The position numbers and the translations under genes were made by a program. Below, in pieces: positions 14,150-20,297 of a stretch of DNA of 20,297 bases (its first letter is position 1; every line of letters starts with the position of its first letter). The notes under the pieces were generated by a model. That model did no database searches and had not been told where the DNA came from. It worked only from the letters and a program-made list of their open reading frames with translations. Source of the stretch: UBA3263 sp964528425. GTDB taxonomy: Bacteria > Bacteroidota > Bacteroidia > Bacteroidales > Muribaculaceae. The stretch is taken from NCBI GenBank assembly GCA_964528425.1, contig CAZGTD010000033.1, positions 1 through 20,297 on the forward strand. The letters run 5' to 3'.

Positions 14150-15205
14150 GTGGCCGGACTTTATATTCATATTCCGTACTGCCGGGCCAAATGCTCATAT
14201 TGCGACTTCTATTCCGGGCCGCTGCGGCTGTTTGACCCGCAGACCTATTTTCAGGCCATAGACCGAGAACTGCAGGCACGCCGCGGCGAAGTTGGCGAGT
14301 TTCAAACTGTTTATATAGGAGGAGGAACACCCAGCGCAGTAGAGCCTCGCTATCTTGCGCCATATCTCGGCATGGCTCCCGGTGAACGAACCGTTGAGGT
14401 CAACCCCGACGATGTTACGCCGGCACTGGCCGAGGAATTGCTACGCGCCGGAGCCAACAGGGTCAGCATGGGGGTACAGTCGCTGGTCGATTCCGAACTC
14501 AAAGCCATAGGCCGGCGCCACGATGCCGCTACAGCCCGTCGTGCGTTCGACACTCTGCGCAGCGCCGGTTTCACCAACATTTCGCTCGACCTGATTTACG
14601 GCCTGCCGGGCCAGTCGCTCGACAGCTGGCGCCGCTCGCTCGCGCAGCTGCTCGAATGGGAGCCCGAGCACCTGTCGGCCTACATACTTTCCTACGAAGA
14701 GGGCACCCTGATTACCTCGCGGCTCAATTCCGGTAAAATCTGCGAGGCAACTGACGAGCTGATCGAGCAGATGTATGACCACCTCTGCACGGCGACCTCC
14801 GACGCCGGCTTCGCCCACTACGAAATTTCAAACTTTGCCCGTCCCGGCATGGAGGCCCGGCATAACTCCGCATATTGGAACCTGACGTCCTATCTTGGTC
14901 TTGGCCCCGGGGCACACTCGTTCGACGGCCACGTGCGTCGCGAAAATCCCGCCAACCTCAAGGAGTATCTCGCCGCCCCCGAAACCTTTGCCCGAATCGA
15001 GGAAGAAACCGACAATAACCGCTTCAACGACCGGCTGATTACCGCCCTGCGAACCGCCGAGGGCATTGCCGAAAGCGCCTTCACCCCCGCCGAACTCGCC
15101 ATTGCCCGCCGCTTGCTCGTTCCCGCCTCAAGGCCCGGGCAGTTGCGCATTGCCGAGCGCGACTGGCTTCTCTCCAACTCCATCCTCCTGCAGCTTCTAC
15201 GCTAA
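14150..15205 (+). CDS. hemW: HemW-like radical SAM heme chaperone (formerly coproporphyrinogen III oxidase-like)
   Basis: A 351-residue radical SAM protein. The start is a GTG: the protein begins MAGLYIHIPYCRAKCSYCDF, and any later ATG would remove the cluster cysteines. The CxxxCxxC motif is Cys11, Cys15, Cys18, and GGGTPS (57-62) binds SAM. The HNSAYWN segment and preceding YEISNFA are typical of HemW. The C-terminal HemN-type domain follows. HemW proteins bind heme and deliver it to respiratory proteins; HemN proper is longer and has an extra N-terminal part that is absent here, so HemW is preferred over oxygen-independent coproporphyrinogen oxidase. It is the last gene of the seven-gene run, 3 nt after the nuclease gene, and no strong terminator is evident behind it. 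Confidence 0.88.
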   Translation: MAGLYIHIPYCRAKCSYCDFYSGPLRLFDPQTYFQAIDRELQARRGEVGEFQTVYIGGGTPSAVEPRYLAPYLGMAPGERTVEVNPDDVTPALAEELLRAGANRVSMGVQSLVDSELKAIGRRHDAATARRAFDTLRSAGFTNISLDLIYGLPGQSLDSWRRSLAQLLEWEPEHLSAYILSYEEGTLITSRLNSGKICEATDELIEQMYDHLCTATSDAGFAHYEISNFARPGMEARHNSAYWNLTSYLGLGPGAHSFDGHVRRENPANLKEYLAAPETFARIEEETDNNRFNDRLITALRTAEGIAESAFTPAELAIARRLLVPASRPGQLRIAERDWLLSNSILLQLLR

Positions 15206-15297
15206 CTCTTTACCCCCGATAGAGTAAAGGCTGCAAGCATAGCCCGAGCACGCCCCACCAACTCCTCCCCGGCTTTTACTATTATTAAAATAAAGTT
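15206..15297. other. Intergenic region between hemW and the dnaE promoter
   Basis: About 90 nt without a gene. A weak inverted repeat, CTTTAC (15208-15213) with GTAAAG (15224-15229) around a 10-nt loop, could be a poor terminator but has no following T tract. The right end is AT-rich and leads into the dnaE promoter. Nothing else is seen. Confidence 0.4.
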
Positions 15298-15329
15298 TTT
15301 GTAAAGGTCGGGGAAATTTTGTATCTTTG
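15298..15329 (+). promoter_or_regulatory. Promoter of dnaE-trxA, very close to the ATG
   Basis: TTTG (15298-15301), a 20-nt spacer and TATCTTTG (15322-15329) match the Bacteroidetes consensus exactly. The dnaE ATG begins at 15339, 9 nt after the -7 box, so the predicted leader is only about 2-6 nt. The neighbourhood AATTTTGTAnCTTTG is nearly the same as at the hflX promoter. Confidence 0.7.
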
Positions 15330-15338
15330 TGGGTAGTT

Positions 15339-18300
15339 ATGGAAGCTTTTGTTCATCTCCACGTTCACACCCAATATTCTATTCTCGACGGTCAGGCCTC
15401 GGTTAAAGGTTTGGTCGACAAAGCTATTGCCGACGGCATGCCCGGCCTGGCCATTACCGACCATGGCAACATGTTCGGCATAAAGGAATATTTCAACTAC
15501 GTTAATAAGGTAAACTCCAAGCGCAAGGATGAGGGTCTTGAACCGTTCAAACCGATATTCGGCTGCGAACTCTACGTTGCAAACGGTTCGCTCGAAGACC
15601 GCTCCGACAAAACCGATAAGGGGCGCCACCTCATAGCTCTGGCAAAGAACGAAACCGGCTACCATAATCTCATAAAAATAGTGTCGCGCGCATGGACCGA
15701 CGGTTTCTATCACCATCCGAGAACCGACAAACAGGAGCTGGCTGCCCATCGCGAGGGGTTGATAATCTGTTCGGCCTGTCTGGGCGGCGAAATTCCGCGT
15801 CTTATCCGCGCCGGCCAGATTGAAGAGGCCGAGCGCCAGGTGCAGTGGTATAAGGAAACTTTTGGCGACGACTACTATCTGGAACTCCAGCGCCATAAGG
15901 CAACGGTTCCCAACGCCAACCACGAAGTTTATCAGGAGCAGCAAAACGTTAACGCCTTTCTGATTGAATTTGCAAAGAAGTTCAACATCAAGCTGATTGC
16001 CACCAACGACGTTCACTTCGTTAACGAAGAAGATGCCGAAGCCCACGACCGCCTGGTGTGCGTTTCCACCAACCGTTTTCTTACCGACCCCACACGAATG
16101 CTCTATACCAAGCAGGAGTGGATGAAAACGACTGAGGAGATGAACAAGCTGTTTGCCGATGTGCCCGAGGCCTTGGCCAATACAGTTGAGATTCTCTCTA
16201 AGGTAGAAACATATTCTATTGACCATAAGCCGATTCTGCCCAACTTCCCCCTGCCCGACGGCTTCACCGACAACGATGACTACCTGCGCTATCTAACCTA
16301 CGAAGGCGCCCACCGACGCTGGGGAGAAACGCTCACCGATGAACAGACCGAGCGCATTGATTTTGAGCTCGACACCATTAAGAACATGGGCTTTCCCGGC
16401 TACTTCCTGATTGTGCAGGACTTCATAGCCGCCGGACGCGCCCGCGGTGTGTCAATTGGCCCGGGTCGTGGTTCGGCTGCCGGCTCGGCCGTGGCCTACT
16501 GCCTCGACATCACCCAGATCGACCCCATTAAATACGACCTTCTGTTTGAACGTTTCCTGAACCCCGACCGTATTTCGCTGCCCGATATCGACATTGACTT
16601 CGACGACGACGGCCGCTCCGACGTGTTGGCCTACGTTACCGAAAAATACGGAGCAGAAAAGGTTGCCCGCATCATAACCTACGGCACGATGGCCGCCAAA
16701 AGCGCCATTAAAGACGTTGCGCGCGTTGAGCAACTGCCGCTGGCCGAGAGCAACCGCCTGGCCAACCTGGTGCCGAAACGTATGCCCGAAGTCAATGGAA
16801 AGGAACTTAAGTGTACCCTTAAAAACTGTTACGAACACGTTCCGGAGTTCACACCCGAGCTTCAGAGCCAGAACCCGATAGTTCGCAACACTCTGAAATA
16901 TGCCTTGCAACTCGAAGGCAACGTGCGCAACACCGGCGTGCATGCCTGCGGCGTGATTATCTGCCGCGACGCCGTCAGCGACTGGGTGCCCCTGAGCGTG
17001 GCCTACGATAAGGACTCGAACCAGAAAATGCTCGTGACCCAATATGAAGGCTCGGTGATTGAAGACACCGGCCTGATTAAGATGGACTTTCTCGGGCTCA
17101 AGACCCTGAGCATCATTAAAGATGCACTGGCCAACATTAAAAACACCCGCGGCATCGACGTTGACATCGACAAAATCGACATAACCGACCCCGCCACATA
17201 TAAGCTTTACTCCGAAGGACGCACCGTCGGCACGTTCCAGTTCGAGTCGGCCGGCATGCAGAAATATCTGCGCGAGCTGCAGCCGTCGACCTTCGAGGAC
17301 CTCATTGCCATGAACGCCCTGTATCGCCCGGGGCCTATGGACTACATTCCCGACTTCATCAACCGCAAACACGGTCGTTCGCCGATTACCTACGATATTC
17401 CCGAAATGGAGAAATATCTGAAGGACACCTATGGAGTAACGGTTTACCAGGAACAGGTGATGCTGCTCTCGCGCCTGCTGGCCAACTTTACCCGCGGCGA
17501 GAGCGATACGTTGCGTAAGGCCATGGGTAAAAAGCTCATCGACAAGATGAACCACCTAAAGGGCAAGTTCCTCGAAGGCGGGCAGGCCAACGGCCACAAG
17601 CCCGAAGTGCTCGAAAAAATTTGGAAAGACTGGGAAAAATTCGCCTCCTACGCCTTCAACAAGTCGCACGCCACTTGCTATTCGTGGGTAGCGTTTCAGA
17701 CGGCCTATCTCAAAGCCAATTACCCGGCGGAATATATGGCCGCGGTTTTGTCGCGCAACATGGGCGACAAACTTTCGGGCTTCATGGACGAGTGCACCCG
17801 CATGAAAATCAAGGTCAAGGGGCCCGACGTTAACGAATCGTTTGCCAACTTCGGTGTTAACGCCGCCGGCGACATTCGCTACGGCCTTGCGGCAATCAAG
17901 GGTATCGGCGAAGGAATCGTGAACGCCATTATTGAAGAACGCCAGGCCAACGGCCCGTTCCAAAACATCCACGATTTCATAGAGCGCGTACCCATCAGTT
18001 CGGGCATCAACCGCCGCACAATTGAAAACTTTGCCATGGCCGGAGCCTTTGACTGCTTCAGCTCCGAAATCAAGCGTGAGGACTTTTTCCAGGTCAATTC
18101 CAAAGACGAAACCTTTGCTGAACAACTCGTTCACTACGGCCAGCTTTTCCAGCGCGACCGCCGGCAACAGGAAGTGTCGCTTTTCGATGAATTTTCCGAT
18201 CCCGCGCTCAACACCTCGGGGCGACCGCCTATTAAGCCCGCCGTTCCATGGGTTCAATCCGAACTGCTGTCGAAAGAGCGCGAGCTTGTCGGACGCTATC

Positions 18301-18899
18301 TGTCGGCCCACCCGCTCGATCCGTTCTACATGGAATTGCGCTACGCCACCACTTCGATTAAAGATTTCACCTCCGACGACTTTATTATCGAAGAGGGCCG
18401 CGAGATTCACCTCGGCGGCATGGCCACGAAATTTGAAACCCGACCCGGTAAAAATGGCCCCTGGGGAATTCTGACTCTCGAAGACCTGAGCGGCTCAACA
18501 GAGCTGAGGCTTTTCGGCCAGACCTATTCGCAATTCAACGGCTACTGCACCGCCGGACAGTTCATTCGGGTTATCGGCAAGTATCAGCGTCGCTTTGCAA
18601 ATGATGAACCCCGCTTTAACATCATAGCCATAACCAGACTCGACGACCTGAAAAACCGGGTTGTGAAAGGCATTACTTTGTCGATGTCGACAGTAGCATT
18701 TTCGCAAAACTTCGTTGATATGCTGACCGAACATGCACAGTCGGCCAACACCGATATGGGAGAACTGCGTCTTGCGCTCTATGATCCCAAACTCAATCGC
18801 GCGGTAAATCTCACGGCACGGCGCAGCATACCTATCAACAAACAACTGATTGAAATGCTCGAAAGTGAAAATATTCAATATTCAATAATTAAACAATAA
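15339..18899 (+). CDS. dnaE: DNA polymerase III subunit alpha
   Basis: The 1186-residue replicative polymerase. ATG 15339 is chosen because MEAFVHLHVHTQYSILDG is the family N-terminus; the open frame extends 12 nt further only through a TTG inside the -7 box. The PHP domain (about 1-270) keeps the metal-site residues His8, His10, Asp17, His42, Glu77, His97, Cys147, Asp224 and His226. The palm has the catalytic pair Asp418 and Asp420 (PDIDIDFDDD) and Asp583 (IKMDFLGLKTL). A helix-hairpin-helix (IKGIGEGIVNAI) is followed by a likely internal clamp-binding motif EVSLF (945-949) and an OB domain around GGMATKFETRPGKNGPWG. Length matches E. coli DnaE (1160). trxA follows 12 nt after the stop. Confidence 0.97.
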   Translation: MEAFVHLHVHTQYSILDGQASVKGLVDKAIADGMPGLAITDHGNMFGIKEYFNYVNKVNSKRKDEGLEPFKPIFGCELYVANGSLEDRSDKTDKGRHLIALAKNETGYHNLIKIVSRAWTDGFYHHPRTDKQELAAHREGLIICSACLGGEIPRLIRAGQIEEAERQVQWYKETFGDDYYLELQRHKATVPNANHEVYQEQQNVNAFLIEFAKKFNIKLIATNDVHFVNEEDAEAHDRLVCVSTNRFLTDPTRMLYTKQEWMKTTEEMNKLFADVPEALANTVEILSKVETYSIDHKPILPNFPLPDGFTDNDDYLRYLTYEGAHRRWGETLTDEQTERIDFELDTIKNMGFPGYFLIVQDFIAAGRARGVSIGPGRGSAAGSAVAYCLDITQIDPIKYDLLFERFLNPDRISLPDIDIDFDDDGRSDVLAYVTEKYGAEKVARIITYGTMAAKSAIKDVARVEQLPLAESNRLANLVPKRMPEVNGKELKCTLKNCYEHVPEFTPELQSQNPIVRNTLKYALQLEGNVRNTGVHACGVIICRDAVSDWVPLSVAYDKDSNQKMLVTQYEGSVIEDTGLIKMDFLGLKTLSIIKDALANIKNTRGIDVDIDKIDITDPATYKLYSEGRTVGTFQFESAGMQKYLRELQPSTFEDLIAMNALYRPGPMDYIPDFINRKHGRSPITYDIPEMEKYLKDTYGVTVYQEQVMLLSRLLANFTRGESDTLRKAMGKKLIDKMNHLKGKFLEGGQANGHKPEVLEKIWKDWEKFASYAFNKSHATCYSWVAFQTAYLKANYPAEYMAAVLSRNMGDKLSGFMDECTRMKIKVKGPDVNESFANFGVNAAGDIRYGLAAIKGIGEGIVNAIIEERQANGPFQNIHDFIERVPISSGINRRTIENFAMAGAFDCFSSEIKREDFFQVNSKDETFAEQLVHYGQLFQRDRRQQEVSLFDEFSDPALNTSGRPPIKPAVPWVQSELLSKERELVGRYLSAHPLDPFYMELRYATTSIKDFTSDDFIIEEGREIHLGGMATKFETRPGKNGPWGILTLEDLSGSTELRLFGQTYSQFNGYCTAGQFIRVIGKYQRRFANDEPRFNIIAITRLDDLKNRVVKGITLSMSTVAFSQNFVDMLTEHAQSANTDMGELRLALYDPKLNRAVNLTARRSIPINKQLIEMLESENIQYSIIKQ

Positions 18900-18911
18900 A
18901 TCATAAGAATC

Positions 18912-19229
18912 ATGACTTTCACCGATGAAAACATCCACGAAATCATTGCATCCGGCCAGCCGGTAATGATTGACTTCTGGGCTACCTGGTGCGGACCCTG
19001 CGTAGGCATGGCTCCGAGTATCGATGCCGTAGCCAAGGAATATGAGGGGCGCGTCGTTGTTGGCAAATACAACATCGACGACAATTCCGACCTCACCGAA
19101 AAATATCGCATCATGAGCATCCCGACGATTCTCACCTTCAAGAACGGCGAAAAAACCGATCTTCGCCTCGTTGGCGCCCAATCTATTGAAAAGCTGCGCG
19201 AAACCCTCGACGCCCTGCTCGCAAAATAA
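18912..19229 (+). CDS. trxA: Thioredoxin
   Basis: A 105-residue single-domain cytoplasmic thioredoxin with no signal peptide. The redox motif is WCGPC with Cys27 and Cys30 (FWATWCGPC). Asp21, the buried proton-transfer residue before it, is present, and the cis-proline loop is IPT with Pro71. A C-terminal strand-helix (FKNGEKTDLRLVGAQ) completes the fold; length is typical. It reduces disulfides in proteins such as ribonucleotide reductase and is recycled by thioredoxin reductase. It lies 12 nt after dnaE with no promoter visible between, so it is probably co-transcribed, a plausible pairing given its role in dNTP supply. The unit ends in the hairpin at 19250-19282. Confidence 0.95.
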   Translation: MTFTDENIHEIIASGQPVMIDFWATWCGPCVGMAPSIDAVAKEYEGRVVVGKYNIDDNSDLTEKYRIMSIPTILTFKNGEKTDLRLVGAQSIEKLRETLDALLAK

Positions 19230-19249
19230 TAAAACGCATAAAAACTCAA

Positions 19250-19293
19250 CAGGAGAAGCAGCTTTTGGAACTGTTTCTCCTGCATTGTTTTAT
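19250..19293. terminator. Bidirectional intrinsic terminator between convergent trxA and the 123-aa gene
   Basis: CAGGAGAAGCAG (19250-19261) pairs with CTGTTTCTCCTG (19271-19282) as a 12-bp stem with one G-U pair around a 9-nt loop. TGTTTTAT follows on the plus strand, and the minus-strand side runs into GAGTTTTTATG, so it can work both ways. An outer pair, CGCATAAAAAC (19235-19245) with GTTTTATATGCG (19287-19298), extends the symmetry. Confidence 0.85.
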
Positions 19294-19310
19294 ATGCGAT
19301 CTGAAATTTC

Positions 19311-19682
19311 TTAAAATTCTGCGGTTTCGGCGGGATCGGCGCTGAGTGAGGTTACTTTGAAACCGGTTGCGGTAGCTTCAACTGAAACATTACCGGGAAC
19401 CGCCGGAATAAAATCGCCGGCGCTAACCCACTGTGCGGGATACGTAGGATCTACCGCCGATTCATCAACTGCACCACGCATGAAAATAAAGGTGCGCGTT
19501 GTGTTTTCGGCCTGACTGAACACCGTGCGGTCAAACTTGGTTGCAACAAAAACCGTTGCAGCTCCGGGATTGGCGCTCACAACCTGCGACAGCTCGGCCG
19601 CATCTGCGCCTGAAAAGTTGTAAACGACTATGGCACCGGGAAAAACCACTACCTGAGTGCCGTTATTAAATGTCTTTTTCAT
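19311..19682 (-). CDS. Hypothetical protein, 123 aa, family not recognised
   Basis: I do not recognise this protein. It has no signal peptide, membrane segment or cysteine. It is rich in Ala, Val, Thr and Ser, with alternating hydrophobic stretches such as TQVVVFPGAIVVYNF (9-23) and AATVFVATKF (41-50), suggesting a small beta-rich cytoplasmic domain. The C-terminus is acidic (ADPAETAEF). It starts 3 nt after the stop of the metallo-hydrolase gene, so the two are almost surely translated from one message and might act together. It is followed by the shared terminator about 28 nt beyond its stop. The start ATG at 19682 is the natural one given the gap. Coding is supported by this spacing and by the uninterrupted frame rather than by any homology I can see. 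Confidence 0.7.
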   Translation of the reverse strand: MKKTFNNGTQVVVFPGAIVVYNFSGADAAELSQVVSANPGAATVFVATKFDRTVFSQAENTTRTFIFMRGAVDESAVDPTYPAQWVSAGDFIPAVPGNVSVEATATGFKVTSLSADPAETAEF

Positions 19683-19685
19683 AGC

Positions 19686-20297
19686 TTATAGTTCGTTTTC
19701 ATCAAATTGATCGGGAATATGGATAACCAGACCGTCATAGGCCAGTTTCACACCTTCGGGTAGCCTGAGCGACGCCTCAACAGCCGGGCCGATACCATGG
19801 CTCATGTGGGTAATATAAGCCATTCTGGGCTTAACTTCGGCAATAATGTCGAGAGCCTGCTGCAGCGAAAGATGCGAGTGGTGTTCCTTGAGGCGCAGGG
19901 CATTGATTACAAGAGTATCTATGCCACGAATGAGTTCCAGAGTGGTGTCAGGAATTGTTTTTGCATCGGTAATATAAGCCAGATTACCCATTTTGAAGCC
20001 AACGATGGGGAGTCTGTGGTGCATTACCGGCAGAGGCACGACATCGAGGTCGGCAACATTAAACGGCTTGGTTGTTATTTCAGTTATATTAAACGCAGGC
20101 ACTCCGGGATACGGCGCTTCGGCAAAACAATAGGGAACTCGGTCGCGCAAGTCACCGGCAACGTCGGGACGACAATAAATCGGAAAACCGTCGCCCATGG
20201 CGCAATAAGGCCGGAGATCGTCAACGCCCCCCACATGATCGTAGTGGCTGTGGGTAACCAAAAGTGCTTCAAGCATCGGAGAGCCCTGAGCAAGCAT
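19686..20297 (-). CDS. MBL-fold metallo-hydrolase, PhnP-like (5' end cut by window edge)
   Basis: 203 codons are visible, with the N-terminus outside the window; the Met codon at the very edge is probably internal, because the family has about 50 more residues before this point. The metal motif HxHxDH is THSHYDH at visible residues 15-21, followed by VGGVDDLRPYC, a pattern seen in PhnP-like metallo-beta-lactamase-fold phosphodiesterases. Later ligands are MHHRLP, YITDAK and a final His in the KEHHSHLSLQQAL region. PhnP hydrolyses cyclic ribose phosphates, and relatives include tRNase Z and lipoate/octanoyl pathway neighbours, so the substrate is open. It is followed 3 nt later by the 123-aa gene. 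No phosphonate-degradation genes are visible nearby. Confidence 0.88.
   Translation of the reverse strand: MLAQGSPMLEALLVTHSHYDHVGGVDDLRPYCAMGDGFPIYCRPDVAGDLRDRVPYCFAEAPYPGVPAFNITEITTKPFNVADLDVVPLPVMHHRLPIVGFKMGNLAYITDAKTIPDTTLELIRGIDTLVINALRLKEHHSHLSLQQALDIIAEVKPRMAYITHMSHGIGPAVEASLRLPEGVKLAYDGLVIHIPDQFDENEL

Noticed and set aside
15208..15229. Weak inverted repeat as a terminator behind hemW
   Set aside because: Only 6 bp with a 10-nt loop and no T tract; too weak to call a terminator.
15327..15338. TTG start four codons upstream for dnaE
   Set aside because: The TTG lies inside the -7 promoter box and ATG 15339 matches the family N-terminus.
16452..17555. 367-codon open frame antisense to dnaE, with others at 15285-16226 and 17556-18410
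   Set aside because: They mirror the dnaE frame codon by codon, have no family motif, promoter or plausible start, and dnaE is unambiguous.
1..20297. Defence island, phage, CRISPR array or mobile element
   Set aside because: No integrase, transposase, toxin-antitoxin pair, spaced direct repeats or tRNA-flanked insertion seen; the genes are core housekeeping with uniform composition.

Overview
The window looks like a chromosomal housekeeping segment of a Bacteroidales bacterium. A Muribaculaceae-like genome would fit the fairly GC-rich coding sequence, but that narrower assignment is an inference. Supporting evidence: four promoters match the Bacteroidetes sigma-factor pattern (TTG/TTTG, a 19-20 nt spacer, then TAnnTTTG); Shine-Dalgarno sequences are not evident; DAHP synthase is fused to chorismate mutase; a four-TM ExbB-type protein is followed by an ExbD; and a DUF4827 lipoprotein lies between nrnA and glmM. 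I see no tRNA, rRNA, CRISPR array, transposase, integrase or phage gene.

Layout. (1) 1-1808, minus strand: a TolQ/ExbB proton channel and an ExbD partner that runs off the left edge, with their own promoter and a roughly 95-nt AT-rich leader. (2) 1863-5885, minus strand: nrnA-like DHH phosphoesterase, DUF4827 lipoprotein, phosphoglucosamine mutase and a secreted NlpC/P60 peptidase, apparently one operon. A perfect 11-bp inverted repeat covers the annotated nlpC start. (3) 5851-6121: a 271-nt divergent intergenic region with promoters hard against both start codons and two GC-rich hairpins between them. (4) 6082-15205, plus strand: a very tight seven-gene run, hflX, DAHP synthase/chorismate mutase, tyrA, menA, holB, addB-like nuclease, hemW, with three successive 4-nt stop/start overlaps. 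(5) 15298-19229, plus strand: dnaE and trxA with their own promoter, ending in a bidirectional terminator shared with the next unit. (6) 19311-20297, minus strand: an unrecognised 123-residue protein and a PhnP-like metallo-beta-lactamase-fold hydrolase cut by the right edge.

How the genes fit together. The region combines envelope energy and wall metabolism (ExbB/ExbD, GlmM, NlpC/P60), shikimate-derived metabolism (DAHP entry, prephenate branch to tyrosine, MenA for menaquinone), DNA replication and repair (DnaE, delta-prime, AddB-like nuclease), RNA or nucleotide turnover (NrnA), ribosome rescue or splitting (HflX), heme trafficking (HemW) and redox (thioredoxin).

I found no clear new defence or mobile system. 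The most unusual signals are in gene expression: three transcription units (nrnA, hflX, dnaE) have their -7 box 4 to 9 nt from the ATG and are predicted leaderless or nearly so, nlpC may have its start buried in a hairpin, and the nrnA-hflX gap carries a possible repeat or structured element. The 123-residue protein is the only complete gene here that I cannot place in a family.
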